Assembly: GCA_017650905.1 (NCBI GenBank)
Contig: JAGCDZ010000080.1
Span: forward strand, 1-32,264
Length of the DNA stretch: 32,264 nt
Direction of reading: 5' to 3'
DNA from: Prevotella sp.
GTDB taxonomy: Bacteria > Bacteroidota > Bacteroidia > Bacteroidales > Bacteroidaceae
Of this stretch, positions 17,395 to 25,283 are shown in pieces (the first letter of the stretch is position 1; each line of letters begins with the position of its first letter). A program made the translations under genes and the position numbers. The notes beneath the pieces were generated by a model. The model saw only the letters and a list, made by a program, of their open reading frames with translations, was not told where the DNA came from and made no database searches.

Positions 17395-20300
17395 TTACCT
17401 ATTAACCTTCACCGAGTCTGTTGCCAAGCTATCACGTTGCATCTGCTGTCCAGGCAGGGATGACTGCAGCGATCGTGGCATCATGGGCCGCTGCTCCTTC
17501 TTCCAGAACTGGAAAATGTCCCAGAAGTTGCTGAGTTTGCGTCGCCATACGAAACCGCCACCATAAATGTTGGTATAGCCGTCGAGCCAGTCGTAGACGT
17601 TCTGCTGATAGAAAATCTTGGCATTCATTGTGCCACTCTGATTCATGCGATACTCCATCGATACATTGTCGAAGAACGACTGTTTCTGTCCCTCTGGTGT
17701 GTTGGCACCTGAGGAGACGACACCGCCCAACTCGATCTTCAGACGGTTATCGAAGAAACGCTTAGCAAACTTGAAGGAATAGTCGGTCTGCATAGCACCT
17801 GTAGCATCGGTGGTATTGTCGATGCCCACACTAAGATCAAGCGTCTTCAGGGCAGAGCCAGCAATATTATTAATCTCACTCTGTAGGAATGAACTGAGTG
17901 CGGCGTTCATCGAGAAACCACTGGTGTTTGAATCGGCCAGATACATGCCTGTGGTCAGCATCGCCACAGCCACCTTTCCTCGTTCCTCGGTGGTCATACT
18001 GTTGAGGTCGCCACTGATGAGATTATCTTCAGGTGCCTCAATAATAAACTGCAATCCCATATCATTGAGCGTCTTTGTGATGATCACACCACAATCAAAA
18101 GCCACCACACGACTGGCACCTTCGTTGTTAACGCTGGCTTTTATGCGCTCAGTAGCCGTGATATTCAGTTTAGGATTCATCGCATCGCCTGTAAACTCTA
18201 CATAACTACCATCTTTGATGGTAAAGGTCTTCAGTGGGATAACGGGCAGTGAGTATTTCATCTCACCCCTATTCAGAGTATAACGTCCAGTGAGGTGGAT
18301 GCCTTCGTAGTTATATTTCATACGGAGGTCGCCACTACCCATGAGATCGATATAGTTGGTCTGTTCGACGTTGAGATCGCAAACAATGTGTGCACCTTGT
18401 GCCACAGAGATGGTAAAGTCAGCATTGAGACCTGTGGGAACAGGCTTGACGACAACAGTCTGGGTGGAATCGCTGAAATCAGTAAACTTCACCAACTCAT
18501 CGAGACGGTTATCAGTTGAGAGGGGCGAATCGAGAAGCATGTAGGTCATATCAGTAGAACTGAGCACATCGAGACGACCTCGCATATCCAACTGCTCCAA
18601 TGGTCCCTGCATGCGTGCAGCGAAATTCACGTAAGCCTTGCCAAAAGCTATGCTCTTGGCTTCCTGTTTGGAGTTGATCAGCAACAGGTTACGGGCCCGC
18701 ATACGCATGTCCATTGTGATACGTTCTGTGTCGGAGAAATCGATATTACCCATCATGTTAATAGGCTCGTCATTGTAGGCATAAAGTCCGAAGTTCTCAA
18801 GCAACAGACGGGAATCGATGACACGTACGGGGTCGTTGTCAAAGCGCATGCGGATGCCATAGGGCAAGCTCACCAAATAGGCATCTTCGACATAGAGTTC
18901 ACCATCGACCTTCGGATGCTTCAGAGTACCCTTGATGGCCAGCTCTCCTTCAGCAAAGCCTTCGAGACCTACGATTTGGTCTGTAATGAAACCATTGACG
19001 AGCGACAGCGGGAAGCGAGTCATATTGAAGGTGGCATCGATATTGCCTTCGTCTTTATTCTGATAGTTACCGCTCAGGGTGCCGAATTCCTCATCATTGA
19101 GCATGAGATGGCCCTCAATAGCGTGCGTGTCGTCTTCCTTCATCAGGTAAACGAGTTCGGTGCTGATATTACCGATGGGTGCGCCCTCGTAGGTCATATT
19201 CTGGATGGCCATATCAGAAACCACGGAGAATTTTTCGTTCTGGTCTTGCAGGATATGATAGTCGCCGTTGAGCTTGCCTGTAATTTTAGGAAGATAGGGC
19301 ACAACGGAGGTAATCTCCCCCAGATCAATAAGATTGCATGAGAGGGTCAGGTCTTGCAGCATCGTAGAATCCTGGTTCTCGGTATAAAGCTTAAGACCAG
19401 TCTTGTCGTCGGAAATGAGGTCGACCTTGGCCTGTATTTTCTTGTCGCTTCCCAAGAAGATGAAGTTGTCCTTGTTCAGATTGAATTCCTTGTATCCCAG
19501 CGTAGGACGGTCGGGCATGAGCTTAAAACGGATACCACCAGGCTCCATCTCAGCGGTAGCACCGATTCTGACACCCATCTTGCCATCTTTGTCATAATAG
19601 CGGAGACCTGCCAAAGCACCATGCTCATGCACATGGCCATCGATAAGAGCATTGAATACAAATTGCGGATTCTTTCGGTTATTGCGTATTTGTCCCTGAT
19701 ACGTGAGTCGGTCGCCTTTCTGCGTCAGGTGCAGATAGATGGTATCGATGCGAGTGCTGTCATAATTCAGTGAATAGAGATGGAGGGAGCCGTTAATCCC
19801 TGTTTCCGGCGAGGTGTCCAGATCAATCAGAAGATCTTTGAAGTCCACTTCCTGAGTCTTCAGAAGATTGGCTATGGGGTTTTCTTTCTTACTTTCCACA
19901 TGGAGTTTCATCGTGGGTAACAAGCGCTTGATGGCTTGCTGGTCTATCACCCTGTTTTCATACTGGGCCATCACAGAGTCGGTGATGGTAGTCAGCTGCT
20001 TCATCACCCGTTCGTAACCGCCTTGGGCATCAAGTTTCACGATGAAATCACCACTCTGTATCCGGGTGTAGGTGGTATCGCTATTGGTCTTCAGCAATAG
20101 ACCCACTCTCGTGGGATAGTAGGTGGTCTTATCGTCCTGAATACTGATATTATCTATCAGACCACTGACGTAGTGGGTATTCTTGAGGTCGGTCTTAATA
20201 TCCAGATCGCCGCTCAGACCGATGGTGAGAGGCTCGTCTGTGATGCGCAGTTGGAAAAGATCAGCCTTCGCGAGGTCAGCACATAATTGGGCCTCGATAG

Positions 20301-22104
20301 TCTTGTCGCTGGAGAGGGCGGGTGCCAATAACATATCGGCGGTGATGTCGCCTATAAAGAGAGCGTTATGACCGGTGATGGTGGCTTTTCCACGTCCATT
20401 GCCGACATTGGCCTTTACCGTCATATTATTCAGATCCCAGTTGCCGTACTTCAATTGGTGAAGGGTAGCATCTGCGGTCAGATATGTTTGCTTGGAGAGG
20501 ATGTCAGTGCCATATCCTTTGGCCGCAATATCAGCCGAAAGGGTATAGATGGAATCCTTGGGCATGAAATGATGCAGATTCAGGTCCTTGATGCTAATGT
20601 CAGCATCGTAGGTCATCAGGCTGGGTACCATCTCGCCCTTGGCATTCTGCGGAATGGTGGCATTGCCTTTCAATTTAACCGTTCCCTGTCCCTCGCGGGC
20701 GATGAGGTCTGCCGTATAGCGTGGACCATTGGCTTTCAGCGTACCATCGAGACTGATACCATTGGGGATACAGTGGTCGTCCATTGTCTTGACATCGAGC
20801 AGGGCAGTCATAAAGCCAATATCCTGCGTCTTAGCGTTTATCTTCAAATCCGCCTGCAGCTTTGACATATCTGTCAGATTCCCGATGGTGCCGTTGGCAG
20901 AGAGATGGAAGGCTGTGGGCAGATTGATATCGAGACCTGTAAACTCCATCTCTCGCATATTACCGTTCAGCGAACCCTTGATGGAGATGGGATGGTTCGG
21001 GTAGCGTCGGATAAACGAAGCCGGCATATCACCCATGAACCGCATCAGATCCTGCTTACCCAGCTGTGCGTTCAATCGCATCTTCATCTGGCCAGGATTC
21101 CGTTCCCCAAAAGCGGAGAAATCCATATCGACCTCGGTGTAGATATCCGAATCGGGAGTTTTGAGCGCAAGGGCCGGTATCTGTATCTTGTTAAAGGTGG
21201 AATCGAGTCTCACACCGCCTTTCAGATCGGTAACTTCAAGACCGCTTTTCTCTTTGAGACTCGTGTGGTGGATATAAAATGAAGTTCTTGCTGGGGTATA
21301 GCTAATAGAATCGATGCCGAGGCTGATATCCGTGAGGGCAATGTGGTTATAGTCGAAGCCTGCCACATTGGGCTCAAAGCGATTGTCATATTTCAGTCGA
21401 CCATCGCTCCATCTGAGACTGTTCACCTGATAGATGCTCTCCCCGAGGTCGATATTGGCTTCTTTCGCCACAGCGTGCCCCATATAGGCATCCACATTGA
21501 GCGTATCGCCTAGCAAATGGAGCGTCAGGTGTGTCTGATGGATGCTGAGGCTGTCGGCATTGATAATCCATTTGACGTCTGAGGTGGTGTCTACCGCTGC
21601 TGTGTCCGACAGTTGGATGTCGAGATCAGCATCTGCCAATCTGGCACCATTTACTTCCGCCGTCTCCTTGTCCAAATCGATACCCTTCGAGGATAGCCAG
21701 AGCCCCTTCATCCGACCTTTGATGCGCAAGTCGCTGATAAAGCCATTGGTATTGAGCTTGGCCTCTTGCAGCGAGAGTTCGTTGATAACCACGCGTTTCT
21801 TCAGCAGCGGCCATAATTGTATATCGGCTGTCAGGTGACCAACATCGGCAATGGTGTCTGTAACATTGGGAAGCGAGTCATTCGGATGGAGCATCCGGAA
21901 ATCATCAATACCGAGATCGAGGGGCCATTCTAAATTGACATGTCCGACGGTGATTTCCATCCCCGTTTTTTCTGAAGCGATGGCTGCAACTTTCTTTACC
22001 GCCCAGTTTTGCACAGGTGGCAGGTAAAGCAGTGCGGCGAGTATGAGAAAAAGCAGAATAGGCGTCAGTACCGCTATCGCCATCCACTTCAGCGCTTTCT
22101 TCAT
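17395..22104 (-). CDS. tamB: TamB-like translocation/assembly protein (DUF490)
   Basis: The 1569-residue protein has an N-terminal membrane anchor (about 7-30) and then AsmA/TamB-like repetitive beta structure (many short strands such as LDLNxxxx and GxLxGNY), ending in the TamB/DUF490 domain (about 1130-1540). This family forms long lipid-carrying bridges between the inner and outer membrane and pairs with the TamA/TamL barrel. Length is typical for Bacteroidetes TamB. Its ATG overlaps the stop of the RluA-type gene (ATGA), and tamL follows 19 bases later, so the three are co-translated or coupled. Confidence 0.88.
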   Translation of the reverse strand: MKKALKWMAIAVLTPILLFLILAALLYLPPVQNWAVKKVAAIASEKTGMEITVGHVNLEWPLDLGIDDFRMLHPNDSLPNVTDTIADVGHLTADIQLWPLLKKRVVINELSLQEAKLNTNGFISDLRIKGRMKGLWLSSKGIDLDKETAEVNGARLADADLDIQLSDTAAVDTTSDVKWIINADSLSIHQTHLTLHLLGDTLNVDAYMGHAVAKEANIDLGESIYQVNSLRWSDGRLKYDNRFEPNVAGFDYNHIALTDISLGIDSISYTPARTSFYIHHTSLKEKSGLEVTDLKGGVRLDSTFNKIQIPALALKTPDSDIYTEVDMDFSAFGERNPGQMKMRLNAQLGKQDLMRFMGDMPASFIRRYPNHPISIKGSLNGNMREMEFTGLDINLPTAFHLSANGTIGNLTDMSKLQADLKINAKTQDIGFMTALLDVKTMDDHCIPNGISLDGTLKANGPRYTADLIAREGQGTVKLKGNATIPQNAKGEMVPSLMTYDADISIKDLNLHHFMPKDSIYTLSADIAAKGYGTDILSKQTYLTADATLHQLKYGNWDLNNMTVKANVGNGRGKATITGHNALFIGDITADMLLAPALSSDKTIEAQLCADLAKADLFQLRITDEPLTIGLSGDLDIKTDLKNTHYVSGLIDNISIQDDKTTYYPTRVGLLLKTNSDTTYTRIQSGDFIVKLDAQGGYERVMKQLTTITDSVMAQYENRVIDQQAIKRLLPTMKLHVESKKENPIANLLKTQEVDFKDLLIDLDTSPETGINGSLHLYSLNYDSTRIDTIYLHLTQKGDRLTYQGQIRNNRKNPQFVFNALIDGHVHEHGALAGLRYYDKDGKMGVRIGATAEMEPGGIRFKLMPDRPTLGYKEFNLNKDNFIFLGSDKKIQAKVDLISDDKTGLKLYTENQDSTMLQDLTLSCNLIDLGEITSVVPYLPKITGKLNGDYHILQDQNEKFSVVSDMAIQNMTYEGAPIGNISTELVYLMKEDDTHAIEGHLMLNDEEFGTLSGNYQNKDEGNIDATFNMTRFPLSLVNGFITDQIVGLEGFAEGELAIKGTLKHPKVDGELYVEDAYLVSLPYGIRMRFDNDPVRVIDSRLLLENFGLYAYNDEPINMMGNIDFSDTERITMDMRMRARNLLLINSKQEAKSIAFGKAYVNFAARMQGPLEQLDMRGRLDVLSSTDMTYMLLDSPLSTDNRLDELVKFTDFSDSTQTVVVKPVPTGLNADFTISVAQGAHIVCDLNVEQTNYIDLMGSGDLRMKYNYEGIHLTGRYTLNRGEMKYSLPVIPLKTFTIKDGSYVEFTGDAMNPKLNITATERIKASVNNEGASRVVAFDCGVIITKTLNDMGLQFIIEAPEDNLISGDLNSMTTEERGKVAVAMLTTGMYLADSNTSGFSMNAALSSFLQSEINNIAGSALKTLDLSVGIDNTTDATGAMQTDYSFKFAKRFFDNRLKIELGGVVSSGANTPEGQKQSFFDNVSMEYRMNQSGTMNAKIFYQQNVYDWLDGYTNIYGGGFVWRRKLSNFWDIFQFWKKEQRPMMPRSLQSSLPGQQMQRDSLATDSVKVNR

Positions 22105-22811
22105 CCAGATAATCGATGGTTGGGGTCAAGGGCATACCAGAGGTTGTCGTCGGGTACGGGAGCCTCAACGATAATTGTATCTTTCGAGACAGGATGCACG
22201 AACTCCACACGGCGTGACAACAGTGAGATACTGCCATCGGGATTGCTCCGTGTGGCGCCGTATTTCAAGTCGCCTTTGATAGGACAACCGATAGCAGCGA
22301 GCTGACAACGGATCTGATGATGCCGGCCTGTCATGAGGTTCACTTCTATCAGCGAATAATTATCGCTATGGCTGAGGACGCGATATTTCAGAATGGCCTT
22401 CTTGGCGTTCGGCTTCTCCTGATCGTAAGCATAACTCTTATTCTGCTTCTCATTCCTCACCAGCCAATTTTCTAACACATGCCACCCGTCATTTCTCTCA
22501 CCTCTCACCTCTGACCTCTCACCTCTTTTTACAATTGCCCAATAGGTCTTGTGCACCTCGCCCTCAGCGAACATCTTGTTCAGACGACTCAATGCCTTCG
22601 AGGTTCGTGCAAACACAACCAACCCCGAAACAGGACGATCCAATCGGTGCACCACCCCTAAGAACACGGCCCCGGGTTTGGCATATTTCTCCTTGATATA
22701 GTCTTTGACAATATCAGAAAGGGGGCGATCGCCAGTCTTGTCGCCCTGTACGATCTCCCCGCTCCTTTTGTTAACGATGATAATATGGTTGTCCTCGTAG
22801 ATTACTTCCAT
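22101..22811 (-). CDS. RluA-family pseudouridine synthase
   Basis: The 236-residue protein converts specific uridines of rRNA or tRNA to pseudouridine. The catalytic motif HRLDRPVSG carries Asp58, with GRHHQIRCQLAAIGCPIKGD near residues 178-197 as the second family motif. No S4 domain is present, so it belongs to the short RluA/RluC-like branch; the target base is unknown. I start it at ATG 22811; the frame extends only by a TTG at 22820. Residues 96-106 (RGERSEVRGER) are encoded by the CTCACCTCT repeat and form an insertion at a loop. It sits 20 bases after fabG and overlaps tamB by four. Confidence 0.87.
   Translation of the reverse strand: MEVIYEDNHIIIVNKRSGEIVQGDKTGDRPLSDIVKDYIKEKYAKPGAVFLGVVHRLDRPVSGLVVFARTSKALSRLNKMFAEGEVHKTYWAIVKRGERSEVRGERNDGWHVLENWLVRNEKQNKSYAYDQEKPNAKKAILKYRVLSHSDNYSLIEVNLMTGRHHQIRCQLAAIGCPIKGDLKYGATRSNPDGSISLLSRRVEFVHPVSKDTIIVEAPVPDDNLWYALDPNHRLSG
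22495..22526 (-). repeat. CTCACCTCT-type dispersed repeat inside the RluA-type gene
   Basis: Four units of the CTCACCTCT/TGACCTCT type lie in tandem. They are translated in frame as RGERSEVRGER, a different frame from the MFS copy. Confidence 0.8.
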
Positions 22812-22831
22812 AATTATCAATTGTCAATTGA

Positions 22832-23569
22832 TTACATATTCATTCCGCCATCTACCTGGATCACCTGTCCGCTGACATAGCTTGACATGTCTGAAGCGAG
22901 GAAGGTGGCTACATTGGCGATATCCTCTACCTGACCGCCGCGACGAAGAGGAATCTTCTGCTTCCACTGTTCGCGAACTTCCTCAGGCAGTGCAGCTGTC
23001 ATAGCTGTCTCAATGAAACCGGGAGCGATGGCATTGGCACGGATGCCCTTGGGTCCCATCTCCTGACCAATACTTTTGGCGAGGGCTATCAGACCAGCCT
23101 TCGAAGCAGCATAGTTGGCCTGTCCGGCATTGCCGTGCACACCTACTACCGAAGCCATATTGATAATAGAACCACCACGCTGGCGCATCATCACAGGCAC
23201 ACAGGCGTGGATGAAGTTAAAGGCCGACTTCAGGTTCACTGCAATCACAGCATCCCACTGTTGCTCGGTCATACGCAGCATCAGTCCGTCTTTCGTAATA
23301 CCAGCATTATTCACCAGAATATCGATGCTTCCGAATTCAGCCTTCACTGCCTGCACCACTTCCTCGGTCTGAGCAAAATCGGCAGCATTCGAGGCATAGC
23401 TCTTGGCTTTCACACCTTTAGCGGCGATTTCCTTTTCTGTCTCCTCATTCACATCGAGGTCGGTAAATGCAATGTTAGCGCCTTCTTCGGCGAACTTCAG
23501 TGCGATAGCCTTTCCGATACCGCGTGCAGCACCTGTAATCAGCGCTGTCTTACCTTCTAATAATCCCAT
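22832..23569 (-). CDS. fabG: 3-oxoacyl-ACP reductase
   Basis: The 245-residue short-chain dehydrogenase reduces 3-oxoacyl-ACP with NADPH in fatty acid elongation. The cofactor motif TGAARGIG is at 12-19 and NNAG at 87-90. The catalytic tetrad is Asn112, Ser140, Tyr153 and Lys157 in YAASK. The C-terminal VDGGMNM is typical of FabG. It follows the TetR gene by 35 bases and precedes the RluA-type gene, second in a five-gene operon. The regulator next door suggests control of membrane lipid synthesis. Confidence 0.9.
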   Translation of the reverse strand: MGLLEGKTALITGAARGIGKAIALKFAEEGANIAFTDLDVNEETEKEIAAKGVKAKSYASNAADFAQTEEVVQAVKAEFGSIDILVNNAGITKDGLMLRMTEQQWDAVIAVNLKSAFNFIHACVPVMMRQRGGSIINMASVVGVHGNAGQANYAASKAGLIALAKSIGQEMGPKGIRANAIAPGFIETAMTAALPEEVREQWKQKIPLRRGGQVEDIANVATFLASDMSSYVSGQVIQVDGGMNM

Positions 23570-23604
23570 GTTAATCTACAATTTTTATATTTTACAATTA
23601 CAAT

Positions 23605-24198
23605 TTATTTTCTTTGAAGCTTTCCCAAGGCACCATACACCACCTTCGCCACTTGCGGCTTGGTATCCTCTTCCTTCATGCCGTGGGCGATTCGGCCATA
23701 GATATAAGGCACTTCGAGACCCTTGATACAATAGTGGGTGATGTCGGCAACCAGGTCGATGTTGTCAATATCAAACTCACCGTCCTCCTTACCCTCACTA
23801 TATACCTTACGGAACAATTCGATTTCTGCATCATCGAAACGTTTGCGCACCTTTTCTACCATCCAAATATTACGGAAGAACTCGGCTCGGAGGTTTCCGT
23901 TTCTCACTACCGTCTCACGGATCATGCTCAGGTGGGTATAAATCAGTTCGATGATTTTGTCCTGGGGACGGATCTTGCGTGACGCCACCTCGTCGAGTTT
24001 GTCGCTCAAACGCTCCAACTCTCCTTCGATAACGGCAAAATAGATTTCTTCTTTCGATTTGAAATAGGTATAGAGTGTGCGCCGACCCTTACCTGACTGG
24101 GTGGCAATGTCGTTCATCGTGGTATTCTCCAGTCCGTTTTTGGCAAACAACTGTCGAGCCACGTCCACGAGTTTTTGTCTGGTTTTGGATATTGACAT
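23605..24198 (-). CDS. TetR-family transcriptional regulator
   Basis: The 197-residue protein has an N-terminal TetR helix-turn-helix (about 26-50, TTMNDIATQSGKGRRTLYTYFKSKEEI shown in part as TTMNDIATQSGKGRR) and a helical ligand domain. First gene of a minus-strand operon with fabG, an RluA-type synthase, tamB and tamL. A perfect 9-base inverted repeat at 24227-24251 overlaps its own promoter, so autorepression is likely, and the ligand may be an acyl-CoA or lipid-like signal (inference from fabG). The gene has an unusually good Shine-Dalgarno (AAGGAGGA, 24206-24213) seven bases before the ATG. Confidence 0.9.
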   Translation of the reverse strand: MSISKTRQKLVDVARQLFAKNGLENTTMNDIATQSGKGRRTLYTYFKSKEEIYFAVIEGELERLSDKLDEVASRKIRPQDKIIELIYTHLSMIRETVVRNGNLRAEFFRNIWMVEKVRKRFDDAEIELFRKVYSEGKEDGEFDIDNIDLVADITHYCIKGLEVPYIYGRIAHGMKEEDTKPQVAKVVYGALGKLQRK

Positions 24199-24205
24199 AA
24201 CTGTA

Positions 24206-24213
24206 TCCTCCTT
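24206..24213 (-). promoter_or_regulatory. Strong Shine-Dalgarno site of the TetR gene
   Basis: AAGGAGGA on the minus strand, seven bases before the ATG at 24198. Such a complete site is uncommon in Bacteroidetes and is not seen before the other genes in this window. Confidence 0.75.
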
Positions 24214-24226
24214 GGTTTATGCAAAA

Positions 24227-24251
24227 TTGCACACTTTCTTTCAGTGTGCAA
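24227..24251 (-). promoter_or_regulatory. Probable TetR operator (inverted repeat)
   Basis: TTGCACACT (24227-24235) and AGTGTGCAA (24243-24251) form a perfect 9-base inverted repeat separated by seven bases. It overlaps the last three bases of the -7 box and covers the expected transcription start, the usual place for a repressor site. Confidence 0.8.
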
Positions 24252-24279
24252 AATTACGATTTTCCTTTTAAATACGCAA
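24249..24279 (-). promoter_or_regulatory. Promoter of the tetR-fabG-rluA-tamB-tamL operon
   Basis: On the minus strand TTG (24277-24279) lies 20 bases before TAATTTTG (24249-24256), a full TAnnTTTG match. The leader to the TetR ATG would be about 45 bases. Confidence 0.8.
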
Positions 24280-24336
24280 GAAAAAGCCAAGGAAATGTTC
24301 AAGAAAACGTGTTTTTTCAAAAAAAAGGCATAATTA

Positions 24337-24368
24337 TTTGTGTAATTCGAAAAAAAGTCGTACCTTTG
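24337..24368 (+). promoter_or_regulatory. Promoter of the initiator tRNA gene
   Basis: TTTG (24337-24340), 20 bases, then TACCTTTG (24361-24368). The downstream sequence CACCCGCTT is shared with the tRNA-Ser promoter at 28032-28063. Confidence 0.85.
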
Positions 24369-24391
24369 CACCCGCTTAGAAAAAATGACAT

Positions 24392-24464
24392 CGCGGAGTG
24401 GAGCAGTTGGTAGCTCGCCAGGCTCATAACCTGGAGGTCGCACGTTCGAATCCTGCCTCCGCAA
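24392..24464 (+). tRNA. Initiator tRNA-Met (anticodon CAT)
   Basis: The acceptor stem CGCGGAG pairs with CTCCGC, leaving C1 opposite A72, the hallmark of bacterial initiator tRNA. Anticodon CAT is at 24425-24427 in a loop closed by CCAGG/CCTGG. The T stem has one C/C mismatch. CCA is not encoded. Confidence 0.93.
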
Positions 24465-24478
24465 CTTTTGAGAGAGGG

Positions 24479-24504
24479 TGCAAGCTGAAAGGCTTGCATT
24501 TTTT
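24479..24504 (+). terminator. Terminator after the initiator tRNA
   Basis: TGCAAGC (24479-24485) pairs with GCTTGCA (24492-24498) around a six-base loop, followed by six T. Confidence 0.85.
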
Positions 24505-24641
24505 GTTATCTGGCACCTTCACAACCGACCTCGGAACCCCATAAAAAAAATATCCGGTCGTCAGGTTCCTTCCTTGACAATCGGATTATCAGTCTTGCAA
24601 ATAGTTTCGTTTTTCAAACGATTGCGAAGCCTTATTTACCC

Positions 24642-25082
24642 TTACTTCATTCTGGCGAGCACCTTCTTGTAGTAGCGGTTGGTGGCTCTTTTCGTGTACT
24701 TTACACCCCCGTTCCACAATCGGATAGCTTTCTCAATGTTGTTTTCAGGGTTGTAGTACTTCTGGATAATAAGGAACATCTCCTTCGATTTAGCTACACT
24801 ATAACGATCTTCCATTGTGTAGCGCTTCTTACTCTTCTGTCTTTTCAGGATGTCGTTGCAATCCTTCACAAGAATCGGAGTAATCTGCATCACGCCTACA
24901 GAGTTGCCACTCACGGCTTTAGGATTTCCTTCGCTTTCTACTTGAATAATCGCATCCATCACTGGATTCCAGTTAAAGCCTGATGTTTTTGTGGTACTCT
25001 TTTCGTCATCTCCGGCTGTTGCTGTGAGTGCGATTAAAAGAGTCACCAGGCTCACACTTACTTTCTTAAAAAATTGGATCAT
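24642..25082 (-). CDS. Small secreted lytic transglycosylase (SLT/GH23 type)
   Basis: The 146-residue protein has a signal peptide (1-23). The SLT core is visible: AIIQVESEGNPKAVS with catalytic Glu49, SVGVMQITP (61-69), and NGGVKYTKR near the end. It would cleave the MurNAc-GlcNAc bond of peptidoglycan with formation of 1,6-anhydro-muropeptides. It is a minimal single-domain member with no cell-wall-binding module. It is transcribed alone from the promoter at 25181-25212. Confidence 0.87.
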   Translation of the reverse strand: MIQFFKKVSVSLVTLLIALTATAGDDEKSTTKTSGFNWNPVMDAIIQVESEGNPKAVSGNSVGVMQITPILVKDCNDILKRQKSKKRYTMEDRYSVAKSKEMFLIIQKYYNPENNIEKAIRLWNGGVKYTKRATNRYYKKVLARMK

Positions 25083-25180
25083 ATCTCTATACTTTAGGCG
25101 GATGTCTCATCACGAGAAATACCGCGTTATCCTTTAGATTTTCTTCCTTAAAATGCTCGACATCACGTCGAACGGGAATG

Positions 25181-25212
25181 CAAAGTTACGGAAAATCAAC
25201 GAGTTAGCCAAA
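25181..25212 (-). promoter_or_regulatory. Promoter of the transglycosylase gene
   Basis: On the minus strand TTTG (25209-25212), 20 bases, TAACTTTG (25181-25188). The leader would be about 90 bases. Confidence 0.82.
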
Positions 25213-25283
25213 TAATTTTAGATTTTTTAAGATTTGTTGAGTGCGTGCAACAATTCATTCTCACGTCTCAGAAGGCCTGTTTT

